Shown in pieces: positions 1 through 11,773 of a stretch of DNA of 64,000 nucleotides (the first letter of the stretch is position 1; each line of letters opens with the position of its first letter). The stretch is from Nymphaea colorata (Eukaryota; Streptophyta; Magnoliopsida; Nymphaeales; Nymphaeaceae). The stretch is from positions 14,869,858-14,933,857 of the forward strand of contig NC_045144.1 of assembly GCF_008831285.2 (NCBI RefSeq), given 5' to 3'. Below the pieces are notes generated by a model, which saw only the letters and a program-made list of their open reading frames with translations, was not told where the DNA came from and did not search any database. Both the position numbers and the translations under genes were made by a program.

Positions 1-1261
1 TGAGATGGAAAGGTACTCGTATTTCTCTTGACGTATCATCATTTTACTGATCCAGTAACTTTTTCATCTATGAAACTGTCATTCAGGGAAGGATATTATT
101 GATTATTTATGTCAAATCCATCTTTCTTGATTTCTGTTGGCAATTTGGACGTTGAATTGTCGACAAAAAGGTGTTCTTTCGATTGCATGACATACAGAAA
201 AGCACAGTGAGAAAAGGATTAATGGATTGGTATAGGGTTGATGGATTGGTATATACTTTATCTTATAAAAAATAGAAGAAAGAGTAAGAATACAGGGCGA
301 TTTAAAATACTTTCAAGTCATCAATGCTGTTGAATTTTTGTCAAACCCTCTTGAAGGCGGGAGCGAATACACTGATTATTTAATTATTTCCAAAGCATGT
401 CCTTTTGATTTTTTTTTTTTTTTGTGATTGTGTCCGTAATGTCCGTCTCTTTCGAATGTGCTAGAAAACCAAAATAAGTCCACAACTTCTTCAAGTCTCT
501 GATTTTTGGCGACAAGCTTCTGGTCATGGTGCGAGGCAACACCCTGGTTCGACTTGACCGTTATTGTTGAAGAAACACCAAGATTTCTAAAGTCGTATCG
601 TCGGGCGATATCTTCTCGGTCAATGAAATGAACTAAATTAAGAAACGGAAAGGGGTTGAAGCATTCTGTAGGTCATTAAATTTTGGTACCAAAATCATGC
701 TTAAAATTGAATTTTTCTCGTTTGAACCAAATTAAAACCTTTAAGTATTTGTTATTTTAATTTCGCAAAATTTAAATTTTCAATTTTAGTATGAAACATG
801 GTTTAAAATTGACCGTTACACTGCACGCTGGTCGAGGTTTTAACTCTGCCTGAGGTCTCATTGGTGTAGGTTCTGGGTGCGGTCATCAATGTTCGGTGGC
901 GTCATTGATGAGCTTGGACCAAAATTAATCTGGTCCAATTTTTGGGGTAGATTCTAATTCAAGCCTATCCCCTAAACGGGTAACCTTCTTTCCTTTTAAC
1001 TTCATGTCCTTGTACAGCGTTTGATTTGAGAATAGGTCGCTTGCTCATTCTTTATGGTCAACAAGGAGGTTAACCTGCACCGTTAATGGGCTTAGATTCA
1101 GGATCTTCGAGTTGAAAGAGGGTAGGACTTAAATATGGACGGTCGGCGCAATTTGACCATAACTCAAAGTCCTGCCTAACTTTGGTTTTGCCAACCAGAC
1201 CGAGTTCGGCAGGCACCTACCTGTTTATACCAAGGGGCGCACCTTGAATATTGGAGGACCC
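1..1261. other. Intergenic DNA, no gene seen
   Basis: AT-rich non-coding sequence with no open frame of note and no recognisable protein domain on either strand. It has a poly-T run near 409-423 and short A/T-rich tracts. I see no promoter, RNA gene or element boundary that I can support. Confidence 0.5.
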
Positions 1262-1420
1262 TTGAGCCGTTGGAGGGGGGCCATGGCCCCCTTTATATTT
1301 GAAAGTCAAAAATTTAGTTTTTAATAAATTGAAAAAAAATTTAATTTGCAGATTTTTTTTTAAAAAAAAGGCTCTGCTCTTGTCACAGTGGTCTAAATTC
1401 TGACTCCACCCGGGCTAAAG
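1262..1420. repeat. Fragment of a dispersed repeat with GGGGCCATGGCCCCC-type motif
   Basis: A GC-rich block (near 1275-1291) reading gggggccatggccccc is followed by A/T-rich tracts rich in aaattt, and then a segment reading like tggtctaaattctgactcc. The same order of motifs recurs loosely at 61,730-61,940 and 63,240-63,425, and perhaps at 3,880-4,110. I infer degenerate copies of one transposon-derived family. The class is unknown. Confidence 0.3.
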
Positions 1421-2039
1421 CAATGCCCACACAATACTTTTTCCATTTTAATACAAAGTGCATCTGCATAAATTATTGAAATATTTTTTCTTACATCATA
1501 AAAGAAAAAGTATTATGAAAATGAAGTTAATTGTCCATCTGATCTGCTTTAGATCGACGATGCATTTGATTTGAACGATTAGGTGAAACTTCAACAGACG
1601 ATCTCACGCCTACTGAATTGCCCCATTAAAAGATGGCGCCAGTTCAACCAAAGCATGTGATCTGTCTGGATCGCAACTTGCGAAAGAAGGCAAACCCCTT
1701 TCTGATTTTACATTTTTAATGGCCAGATGGGTTTTAAAGTCCCACCAAACAACTGCTCTCTCACTTTTTTGTGGCTGATAATGCACGCGACCAGTTCTTT
1801 TCATATTTGTTAAACGATTCCAGATGTTCAGGCGTTATCAGAGTCTGACCTTGTCGGATCCAATCTATTCAGGCTTGAATTGGTTTCAGACTTTGCTTGA
1901 TCCGAATTTAGTTCCAAGTCTCGCTTTGCGTACTTCCGCAAATGCTTAGTAGTGATTGCAACTATTTGTAGCTCAAACGATTAACACACCAGACCATAGA
2001 CCCTTGTAATGTGAGCCACCTTGTCCTCTAATTGCCCTA

Positions 2040-2480
2040 TGCTTGGGGAAATCAATGGGTTGGATTCAGATCGGATATATTATTAATCATATATGTTTTT
2101 TTAGATATTTATGTATTGAGATTCAAATTTTTAATAAAAAGTCACATCTGAATCGGAATCCAAAATCTGACTTTACAATCAGAATCTGATTTTTATATGT
2201 ATATCCGAATCCGAATTTTGAGCTAGATTTTGCCAATTTTCAAATTTTAATAGCATTGAATTCATGATATTTGTCTAAAAATGAATCCGATCCTAATCCG
2301 TATCTGAATCCAACAATTTATTTATGTATATCGGAATCTGAATCTGAATCCGATTGGACGCCATTTATTAAATCTAAATCCGATCCGATTTCTTAATTGG
2401 ATATAATTTTTTTTTCCATATCCGATTTTTTTCGGACCAGTTCGGTTGGGTATCCAATTCAGATCGGATATATTGATATC
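2040..2480. repeat. Degenerate AATCCGAATC-type repeat zone between two 17-bp direct repeats
   Basis: The exact 17-mer TTCAGATCGGATATATT occurs at 2065-2081 and again at 2458-2474. Between them many variants of aatccgaatctg and its complement occur, so the block looks like a decayed short-period array. Clusters of this motif are common in plant repeats, but I cannot assign it to a class. No coding potential is visible. Confidence 0.5.
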
Positions 2481-2949
2481 GCTACTTATGCCCCTAGAGA
2501 TGAATCCGAACTCTTGAATTGTTACAGCATCCCTAGAAGCATCGCATAGCTTATTGAACTGGCGGGTTGGTATAGACCTGCCTGGTGGTAGCCATACGAG
2601 GGGTCGACCTCCTTGACAACGAGTATTGACTGCGCCAAACCCATATTTGGCTCCATGCGTTTGGCCTCAAACACAAAATATGCTTGGAGCTTCTTATATA
2701 AAAACCCAAATGTTCACATTCACTGCTAAACCTATGCGTGTCTAACAACACAAGAATAACAAATCCAACGGCTGGTTGCATATATCCAGTTTGCATATCC
2801 ATTATTCACACTTGAAATCTAAATTTTACCTTTCAACAATCAACATTGTGCAAAAGGTTTGATTTCATATCAAAGGCAGAAGGTCTTATTTTAAATACCT
2901 AGATCTCCAATTCTAAAACTTAGATAAGAGTCAATCAAAAGATTTTTAG

Positions 2950-3140
2950 GGGCCAAACACGGTGGCAGAGCCGTAATTTTTTGGCTATGGGGCACTTTGG
3001 AGAAATTTTCTTTTTTAAAGGGGCACAACATATATAAATAAGTAAATAATCATAAAAAATCTATGTAAAACTATGTAAAAATAAATAAAAAATTTGTTGC
3101 TGGCTTGAACAGCTTATATGTAGATCCACTACTGAGCAAA
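2950..3140 (+). mobile_element. Small TIR-like repeat, family R1 copy 1
   Basis: The block starts with cggtggcagagcc and ends with tatgtagatccactactgag. The reverse complement of the end resembles the start, so it is MITE-like. It aligns by eye along its length with 57,683-57,865: shared features are an aaggggcac block, an A-rich centre, then an end reading catatgtag-nct/cg-ccact. A shorter, more diverged relative is at 10,540-10,682. No target duplication was established. Confidence 0.4.
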
Positions 3141-3242
3141 CAATAAAACACTGTTACTGCCCCATAAATATGCCTTAATAGATGAAATAGGATTGTGAAA
3201 TACTTGTTCTAGTGTTTACAAAAGCACTTGTTTTCTGTTCAC

Positions 3243-3245
3243 ATT

Positions 3246-3291
<46 letters not shown>
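3243..3291. repeat. (TAA)n microsatellite
   Basis: About 15 uninterrupted TAA/AAT units. Any reading frame across it gives a poly-Asn run that is an artefact of the repeat. Confidence 0.95.
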
Positions 3292-5908
3292 TGTTACTAT
3301 TGCCAAATTGCCGCTTGACAGTAGTCGGACTAAATCCAACATGCAGAAGGGAACAACAATTTGGTGACTTCCGGTTCGACTATCATTATCAGTCGGTCGG
3401 AGTCCTCTCAATTATGTCTAAGTCGCAATGCTAAACGCGTTCGTTACACGATAGCAGGTTAGACAATGTCATTTTCTTGTGGAGAAAATTCCATTGATAG
3501 GCTCACATCACTCAAAGTCTCATTTATTGGGCAGCTCGTTTCTTTCAAGCAAGTCAAGTCGGTAGCATTTAAAATTCCTCGACAACAAATCACTAGTCTC
3601 TTAGTAATCGTGTTTGATATGCCCCAAAACATTTCCCACCTGAAAGCTATATATGACCATTTTTTCTGGATTTTTTTTATTCCCACATACATGCAAACAC
3701 ATTCTTCCTTGAATCTCCAACAGACACCCATACAAGTTGTCAAGGGCTGGCTTTATTTCACCGTTTTAATTTTACTTAAAAAAGTAAACTATTCTTGTGG
3801 TGCACCTCGGAAGTTGTTTTTTACTGTTTCAGACATTATAACCAAAGACTAAGTTTATTTTAGTGGTGATGGAACGTAGATGTCAACTCAAGGCAGTTTT
3901 TACAATGACGTTTGGAGTCAAAATTTTTTTACTTTAAAACCAAGGCTGAATTATATTTTTAAAATTTTGACGGGTCAAAATATCATTTTTCAAAATTAAA
4001 TTTTTATATAAGATATATAATTTCTTTTTTAAATTTACATGTAAATTAAAAAAAAAATTAAGGGGAACCAGGACCCTGCCGTGCCGTGCCCCCTTAGCTC
4101 TACCCCTGTCTACAATAATGCAAGCAAAAGTCCTTCATTTTAAAGCAACATGGAGCATTGCCTGGTAGATGAATGTAGAGGCAAGTTATCACCAGTCTTC
4201 CACTTTGAGAATGCCCCCAATGACCTTCCTCCCTTGTAAGCACAACCACTTTAGAATAACTTCAGCTAAAAAGGATCAAATTCTTATTATAGAATTGTCA
4301 TAACTTTCAAAACGGGTATGTATGCTTTACCGCTGATTTATTGAGAGAAAAGTCCGAAAAGTGGAGCACTTTTATGGACAAGATGACCGGTTTCAAATTG
4401 AAGGTTTTCTTCACAAAAAGAAAAATTTATCAAATGGAATTGTTTTTTAGCTGTACGCAAGTGCTCAATGTAGTTCTTTCGTCCAGTAGTGAAGCAGCGG
4501 AACTCCACTTATTTCTCTTTTGCAAAACTTCCAAGATCGATATACCTACCATTTGTTCAACTAGTGCTTTGCTTTCCTTTTTGAAGCGGTTTCTACGGTT
4601 TCTGTGTAAAGTGACAACAAAAACTTTACTTCAAGCAAGTTAATGTAGATACCCATCAAGTAAGTGTAGGTTGATCTTAAGTTCGCATGTGGAAAACCTG
4701 ACATAGTTTCATTTTAATGCAAGAAAACACGTATATTTTGGAAAGGCTTATAGTTCAATCTTTTACGAAGAATAATGTTGAGTTCAAATAAGGAACTAGA
4801 CTTTTGAAAAAGAAGAAATATTCTTATCCTAAATATAATTTGATCTTCAATGAAATTTGAAAGGCTCGTTGAAAAGCAATTCAAATTTTGTTTACAAATA
4901 TTAATCTCAAGTTCAAAACACGAGAAAACTGCTAAAAAAGTTCTTCTTAGATACCATGAATGTGAAAAAAAAGAACGAACCGTGACGAGATAGCGATGAA
5001 ACCTAATGTAAATAATAAAGGAAAGGCCAAGAAGGGCTCCACGCAACCATCGTTAAATGAGAGAGAAAACGAGAGGACATATGCGTGCTTTAGTGAACAG
5101 TTTAACGTCTTTCATCTACCACTTTCTACCTTTCCCAAGTCATGCTTTGAAGGATGGACTTTCAGTTAAAACGTAGACAGAACTGTAGATGAGTGGGAGG
5201 ATGCACCATCTCCAATTAAAATTTCTGAAAAAGTCTATGTTCTTCATAAATGCTCTTTCAATTCATTTCCATGTTTCATCTTTATTCATGTGATGCTCCA
5301 CTTTGAAAAGTTTAGCTTCGTATTTAAAATTTGTGAAGAATGTTAAGAGACTTATAAATGAGGTTATTAAATGACTAGTTGTCTTGATTCCTATTTCTTT
5401 TAGGGTGAGAATCAAAACTGCAAAAGGCAAGTTTGGATCCACTAGAATAAGAACCCCAACACACCCCTAGTGACTTTAGTTCCTTCACGAAGGAACCTTG
5501 AAAATAAGACAATCTTTTACTTAGCTGACCCCTTTATAAGTCCCTTAAAGGACCTCTTCAATTTTTAATATAAAGCTACATTTTAAAACATTCACGTCCT
5601 TTTAGGCACACATGTCTTTACGAATGGGACCTTAGGTCCAAATGCTGAATCCACTCTGATATGAAATATTAAGACTCAACACACTCTTACACCAGGCTTG
5701 TGCTCCTCGCCAGGTCGATCCAAACCTGGCCGTCAAGAACTTTGGTTTCCACCTAATAATTAAAGTGCTATAAGCCGCCAAAACTAATCACTTAATAATC
5801 ATCTTATAAGTTCTCTAACATTCTTCACAATATTAGATACATCACTCAACTTTTTAAAGTGAGGCATTACAGGCTTCTAATTGCTCTCTGAAAAACCTTT
5901 GTAGAAGA
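3292..5908. other. Intergenic DNA, no gene seen
   Basis: AT-rich sequence with only short unrelated open frames (up to about 128 codons) that match no family I recognise. A decayed repeat piece ending in gtgccgtgcccccttagctctaccc lies at 3,880-4,110. I see nothing else I can support. Confidence 0.4.
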
Positions 5909-5962
5909 GTGAAAAACATCATTATTCGTTCGTTAGTGAAAAACATCATTATTCGTTCGTTC
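5909..5962. repeat. 27-bp tandem duplication
   Basis: The unit beginning gtgaaaaacatcattattcg occurs at 5909-5935 and again at 5936-5962 with almost no difference. It lies in non-coding DNA and looks like a recent local duplication. Confidence 0.85.
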
Positions 5963-6371
5963 TTAAATAAGTATGTAACCGAGGGATCAAAAACAACTAA
6001 TTCGTATACTGCTATAGAACCGGGGCCCAACCAGAAACTAGAGACGTCTGCGTGCATTATAATCCACCACGAGTTGGACGTGTACCTTATCTGATGTAAG
6101 TCAAAGTAGTTGCAGTGCTCTAAGGGAACTGCAACCAATGAAAGGGGAAGGAGTGAAGCCATTAGTGTTTGGTTGCAATTTAAGGGAGAACAACAAATTT
6201 TGTAAGGGCAAGTTGAAGACCTTGAAATCAAATCCAAATCACAGCCTGTCATAACGTTGCTTAAGATTTTCCTGAGGTTATCTTGGTAAGACTGATAGTC
6301 GAGGCTCGGCTTTGCCAAGAAGAAAACTTTTACTCATATACGAGAAATTCATTAAAGGAATTCAGAAAAAA

Positions 6372-6641
6372 GCCCTCGAACAAACATCTCAAGGGGCATA
6401 GCGTAGCTAGTCGGGTCAGGGACCTGTATAAAAGTAGATCTTTAATTCAATTCTTATGGGTGTTATGTTTCTGTGTGTTAAAGTGGTAGGGTGCGACATC
6501 CAAATGCCAGGGTACACTGTTGCTACCACGGGTATCAATGCAGCTTAGAACCACGGAGGCAAGAGGAACGGGAGGGGGTTCGGGTCTCGCTTCGAGCGTG
6601 GTATGAACTTCTCGCTCACCCGAAAGCCCCCGAACAAACAT
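6372..6641 (+). mobile_element. SINE-like insertion with 17-bp flanking direct repeats
   Basis: Direct repeats AGCCC(T/C)CGAACAAACAT, 16 of 17 identical, lie at 6372-6388 and 6625-6641 and bracket about 236 bp. The insert starts with a GC-richer head containing gtagctagtcggg, like a tRNA A box, followed by tcagggacc. Near 6574 it has ggttcgggtctc, like a tRNA B box. Long target duplications and tRNA-like boxes are typical of SINEs, and the ggttcgggtctcgc block recalls the plant Au-SINE group. The A-to-B spacing (about 170 bp) is too long for a plain tRNA head, and no clear 3' tail is seen, so the class is tentative. Confidence 0.4.
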
Positions 6642-6679
6642 AAGAGAAATTCATTGAACAAACATAAGAGAAATTCATT
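6632..6679. repeat. 24-bp tandem duplication
   Basis: gaacaaacataagagaaatt plus cattt-like ends occurs at 6632-6655 and 6656-6679. It overlaps the right target repeat of the SINE-like insertion, so it probably arose after that insertion. Confidence 0.8.
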
Positions 6680-8665
6680 AATGATCGATCAGTCGTCTTT
6701 CTTGCAACAAGCATAACTTCATGAGACAAGTAGAGAAGACAATGCGAATGACATGAAGATGGATTCCGGCTGGATCCAATTGTCTTTCCGAAAATCAGCT
6801 GCAACGTCACAAAAGCTGGGTAACAGAACTACGTAGGACAAACGGAAGAAGTAGCACTCACATACACGCAACCAAGAAAATATTTTGGGACACGCAACTA
6901 ATTAAAATCATGTGCCATCCGATGTTGTTGTCATAAAATCAAATAGAATCGGCCTCATTCTCTACTGATTTGGATTTTGGGCGAGAAGAGTGGAGGATGA
7001 CGTAGACATCGGTTGAATATTTATCCTTTCCTTAAAGAATTGGCCAATTCGATGCAAATAGATCTACCTGTTTTGGTCTCCACTTATTTTGTATTGCTTC
7101 ATGTTTCAGCATCCTTCTAATCTCTTGGTCTCCACTTATTTTTTCTTTTCCCTTTGCTCACCTTCTTTTCTCTCTCTTTTTCTCTCTCTCTAACACACAC
7201 ACACACACAAATCCTGTGGCTATTTGTCTCTCTATCCAATCATGGCCACCCACATCCAAACCTAGACTTTGACCGTTTATCCAATCACGGCCTCTATGCA
7301 ATGCATCAACCAGTGTGCTGTGAGAGACAATAAGATTTATCCAGCCAACCTTGGATGGAATAATATATACACACACCTACAACCATGACAAATTGAATTC
7401 TTTAATTTCTCTATAAAATTTTCTCACAATTTTATTTCATTCTTCTACACGAAACTTTTAGTTTAAACTGAACGGGCTTGATCTTTTGGATTACAATAAA
7501 GAAGTTAATTTTATTTAGAAACTAGAATGCTTGCCTACGCTGCGTATGAGACCAATTGAGTTATGCAACAGTTCAATTTTCAATTCACCACTTCATATGT
7601 CTTACTTCTTTGTGGGGCTGGTCTCCCTCATAGATATTGTGACGAATGTAAAGTTTCAGGATTAATAAAAGAGACGAAGTTAATCAAAACCTGGAAAAAG
7701 GAGAGGAAGTTTGCAGTATATGTTCGTCAAATGCGGATCTCAACGATAAGTGTGATTTCTGGTTCTTATAAGCTTGCTTAATTAGTTCTCTAGTGCTAAA
7801 AGGATCTCAAAACGAAATTAAACAGGAAAAATTCACGAAGTCCTTCTCTTGGGAGGTTCTTGCACGTACGCGTTTTGGGAAATATACGGTGTAAGATTTT
7901 AATTTTTCAATATATATATATATATATTTATTTATTTATAAAAGCCTAGTACCTAGATGGACTGCTAGAGATGCTGAAATATCTTTGTGTTTCTTTTGGC
8001 CCTCGAATGTTACCTTGTTGGCCAATGAAACATCACCTTTTTCGTTTGCTTGGAGGCCACGGGAGCGTTATAATTTGTCATCACGCACCGGTTTTCCTCT
8101 TTGTCCTTTGTCCTGATATTTTTGACGAGATCTAATTTTCTTTTTTTGACTTGCTCTCCAGCGTACTTTTTTCCCTCTTCTTCTTCTTCTTCTTCTTCTT
8201 GTCTTCACGTCCTGTTCGGCAGGTGTGGACTATATGGCGTCATAGTTTTCCGTCTCTCTTCGTAAGTATCATTAAATTCCACTTACCTTTTTCCACCTTG
8301 ATTTTCATTGTGTGAACGCTCTTCAGCTTTGATCAAATGCAGATTTATTCTCTCTCGGCGAGAAGCTAACTTTCTTGTGAAACGTACTTCGGCCGGAAGC
8401 TTCACCCAAACTTACTTCACGTTTCTCCTAATAAAGGAAGAAGTTTCACTTGTGTGGAAAGCTGGCTTGCCTTTTCGTATTCTAAAAAACATGCAAATTA
8501 ATTCGTTAATTTCTTTTTTCTGTTTCTCACTCATTTTAATCTTAATTATGATTTTCCATTTATTGTGATTTACTCCTCTTTTTTTTTTGCCTTTTTATTT
8601 TGACCGCATATGTCCAGGCCATCACCAAACCAGAAAATTATGACTGAGGTCTTCACTAGGTTTAG
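6680..8665. other. Intergenic DNA with microsatellites, no gene seen
   Basis: Contains (CT)n and (AC)n at about 7168-7209, (TA)n at about 7909-7927 and (CTT)n at about 8176-8200. Open frames up to about 86 codons show no recognisable domain. Confidence 0.45.
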
Positions 8666-8830
8666 TGCCTAAGGGGTTGGGCAGTGGACTTCGGTCCAGC
8701 TACATTCATTTTAGGCAAAAGGTTAATTTGACTGCATGGACAATAAGGAAACGACACTTACACAAGCGTAATGGGGCAGGTGATCGAAGCGTGTTGTTAT
8801 GAGTTCACACATTAAAAGCTCGCATGTCTA
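8666..8830 (+). mobile_element. Possible SINE-like fragment
   Basis: Begins cctaaggggttgggcagtgg, which resembles a tRNA A box. The first 13 bases, cctaaggggttgg, recur at 61,199-61,211 at the head of another SINE-like segment. There is no clear B box and no target duplication, so this is a weak call. Confidence 0.2.
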
Positions 8831-8920
8831 TTACTGTTTAACAATGTAATTCATATTATATTGCATTATCTACACATTGGCGAAGTGACTCGCTCAAAGA
8901 ATTGACAATATAAAAACATT

Positions 8921-9210
8921 AAGGGACTGTTTAGATGACACCCTCCAAAAAGTTTGGTTTTGTAAAAACCAATTTTTTTTGAAAAACCGGCTAAAAAGTC
9001 AGTTTTGTAAACTTAGTTTGGATGTTTGGATGACAAGTGAAAAGCTTGGTTTGAAGGAAAAAATTTTGTCTGAAAAAACTGAAAAGGTAGGCATGCTTTT
9101 CAAGCCTTTTATGAAAACCAAATTTTGGCAAAACCATGTTTTAGTGTTTTGGGGGAAAACCAAGTTTTGACACTCAAAATCTGGTTTTAAGTTGTCTCCC
9201 AAACACCCTT
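8921..9210. mobile_element. MITE with hAT-like termini
   Basis: The left end reads aagggactgtttagatgaca. The reverse complement of the right end reads aagggtgtttgggagacaac. The two match closely over about 20 bp, and the interior is full of inverted aaaccaa/ttggttt motifs, so the 290-bp block can fold on itself. Termini of the type GGGnnTGTTTGGATGACA are common in short plant DNA elements. I could not find a convincing target duplication, so the family is inferred. Open frames on both strands here are by-products of the near-palindromic structure. Confidence 0.65.
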
Positions 9211-10539
9211 AAAGCTCATATTCCAACAGTCTAAACGTATAGTAGAGCCTGATTTGGAAAAGTTTCAGGGTAGGGCCCCATAAGCGCATAGAAAACAAGA
9301 AAACATTAACACAAATTGGAAACAAGGAATATGAAATTGGTGACTTGAAATTCTGCTGCTATTCTCATTCTCAGGGCAAATGGATCAAAATAATAATTAA
9401 TTTACTGCATATCTAATTCGGCGATTGAGACTCAGTGGTAGAGATATGGGGGTAGTGTCAACAGTGGCCCAAAGCAGCCGATCAAAATTTTCTTAGAAAG
9501 GATTTAAAATTACATCATGATGATTTCAAAAGTTACATGGGATGCCCACAAGGAAAAGCACTTGCCATTCGTTAGTTATTAGGGGCATCCCGAAAACCTC
9601 TGGGTGGAAATATGACTTTCAAATTAAGTTCCGAATTAGTCGATGCTACCGGAGGGAGTGGCGATGCCATATGCAAAAAGGAAGAGACTCATAGAATGAC
9701 AAAGGCCAATAGAGCTTTTGCACATTTTCTTTAATCCATGGATCAAACGATCAATTCTGATTCTTTTTTTTCTATTGATTATTTTCCGATCGAGATGTAT
9801 GGATCCATGGATCTATGTGTCTATATAGATATTGAGACTTGGGCTGGTGACTTGAGTGCTCCTCAGCCAAAAAAAACCCGACTGCGCCGCGGTTGAGACT
9901 TGAGGTGCATATGTATTGAAAAATAGCCAAATTACAAAGCAGGTTTAAAATCTGGTTCAGTATGTCTATTTTCATGTAATTTAATTGTCAGATTTCAAAG
10001 CCAAGAAGTGATCCCATGAGCTGAAGTTAAATTTTTAGAAATGGATTCTGGTGATGCGGTTAAACACTTATAATCTGGGTTTAAACGTGACCAACAAGTG
10101 AAAACATCAGAATAAAGTACATCATAAGTACATGAACTATAGGAAACCGCACGGTGTTTGATTTCGAGGTAACAGTATCAATGGTTATCATATACATGGA
10201 ACTCTAGTTCGAGATCATATCACAGGAAATTGGCAAAATGTTTGAGAAGAAAACTAGATCTTTAATAGTTATAATAATAGCTATCAAAATCTATTTAACT
10301 AAATTAAGAATAGGAAAACGGCAGTATGTTTGGATTTAGAAGGTGGATAAATTAATATTTAATAGTTACAATATCTATAAAAAATCTGTCTTGAAAATAC
10401 GAGTGTCGTTTCAAAATCTCTTTGCAAGTTAATACATAAACATGGTGGGGTCCGGCAGATCCGTGTTAGTTTATTAATAGCAAACAACGATCTACACATT
10501 CAAGACACAAGTTTTCAGTAACTTAGGAAGAATCCACTG
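9211..10539. other. Intergenic DNA, no gene seen
   Basis: AT-rich sequence with short random open frames only. No element boundary or RNA gene could be supported. Confidence 0.4.
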
Positions 10540-10682
10540 AGGCAGGGGCAGATAGTAATAAATTTTAATCTTTAAATGAGAAAATTTGTTCTGAGGTGTC
10601 AATGTAAAAAGAAGTATTTTTTGGGGACTGTGGGGTCAATTGCCCATACGGTGCCTACACCTGCCTTTGCCCCTGCGCAGAG
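10540..10682 (+). mobile_element. Small TIR-like repeat, family R1 copy 2
   Basis: Starts ctgaggcaggggcaga and ends gcctttgcccctgcgca, whose reverse complement resembles the start. The right part (gtcaattgcccatacggtgcc) aligns with ggcaactgcccatatcagcc in the copy at 57,683-57,865. It is more diverged than the other two copies. Confidence 0.35.
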
Positions 10683-11461
10683 ATCTTTGTCGCTCCATCT
10701 TTATGCCTATAAAAAAAATTGCCAAAATTGGACAACATTTGCGCTATTTGATAAATGCATTTCTTGGATATCAAACTGGTATCACATTTTGGCATTCCTA
10801 TAATTCATCATGCAAGACGATTTCGTTACTTGAGGGGCTGCCTTAGCCTTCAAGAGCATTGTTTATAAGCTTGACACATTCCTCTCGCGAGGACTATATT
10901 CTATGACTAAGGGTCATGTATTTTCAGTCTAGTTCAACAGATAATCACCCAGCCTCCTAGTTCTCCTTTCTAACCAAATATTTTTGTTTTCTGTGATTCT
11001 GTTTTATCAAGTGCTTAATTTCCTGCAGTGCAGCTAGGATTTTTTCGTAGCTAGGAGAGGCCACTATATAATCTCCAAAGTTTTCACTGGTTCCAAGTGA
11101 AATTTTTTGAAAAGTTTGTATGGTTTATTTTAATGTTTTCAAAAGGGGAAAAGTGGCCATCGCCCCTGCTAGCCCCAAGCTGGTTACATGCACAGGAGCA
11201 TGCACAAAAGATTGGTGCAGGGGGTGGCAATGACCAAAATACTCTGATTAAAATAACAAAATAAAAAGAACCTTTTTTAAAAGGATAAAAAAGGAGTGTA
11301 AAAAAATGAAAAAGTCTAAAATGTCCACTTTCTTTACAAAAAATTTCAAAAATGCCCCCACCGCCCTTTGGTGCATATTTGTTGGGATTCAATCTACTGC
11401 TAGCCCCTCGCTCCGCACCTCAAGGTTCCATCAGTCTTATCTGTGTAGCTATAAGGGAAAA
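10683..11461. other. Intergenic DNA, possible decayed repeat
   Basis: Contains two blocks with gctagcccc motifs (near 11,169 and 11,399) separated by A-rich sequence, which suggests a decayed transposon piece. No gene or domain is visible. Confidence 0.3.
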
Positions 11462-11500
11462 AAAAGGAGTATACCAGTAAAAAACTGGTATACACCTTTT
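11462..11500. repeat. 17-bp-stem hairpin
   Basis: The left arm AAAAGGAGTATACCAGT (11,462-11,478) pairs with the right arm ACTGGTATACACCTTTT (11,484-11,500) with one mismatch and a 5-base A loop. It lies in non-coding DNA about 275 bp outside the chromovirus LTR. It could be the remains of a foldback element. No transcript is evident, so it should not be read as a terminator. Confidence 0.85.
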
Positions 11501-11773
11501 ACCGGTGAAGCTAATCATATTTGTTGCAACTAATCTTGGAACTGGCTATAGCGGTGAGTTTGACATTGCCGCTAAAACGTCTGTTTCTGCAGTGAGTATA
11601 GATCCATTTTGGCGGGTTAAAAGCACCTTGGTAACCCAGCAATAAATCTGTGCCAATGATTTCACTCACGCCAGTATCCTCTTGTGTAAACCTGATGATT
11701 GCCCCCATTTTAAACTACATGCACATAATACCAAATATCATGCAAAAAGTATTCAACAGCCATTGAGATATCT

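Noticed and set aside
3228-3434. Frame with poly-Asn run
   Set aside because: An artefact of the TAA microsatellite.
11462-11500. Hairpin read as a transcription terminator
   Set aside because: Plant nuclear context with no gene upstream; simple terminator rules do not apply.
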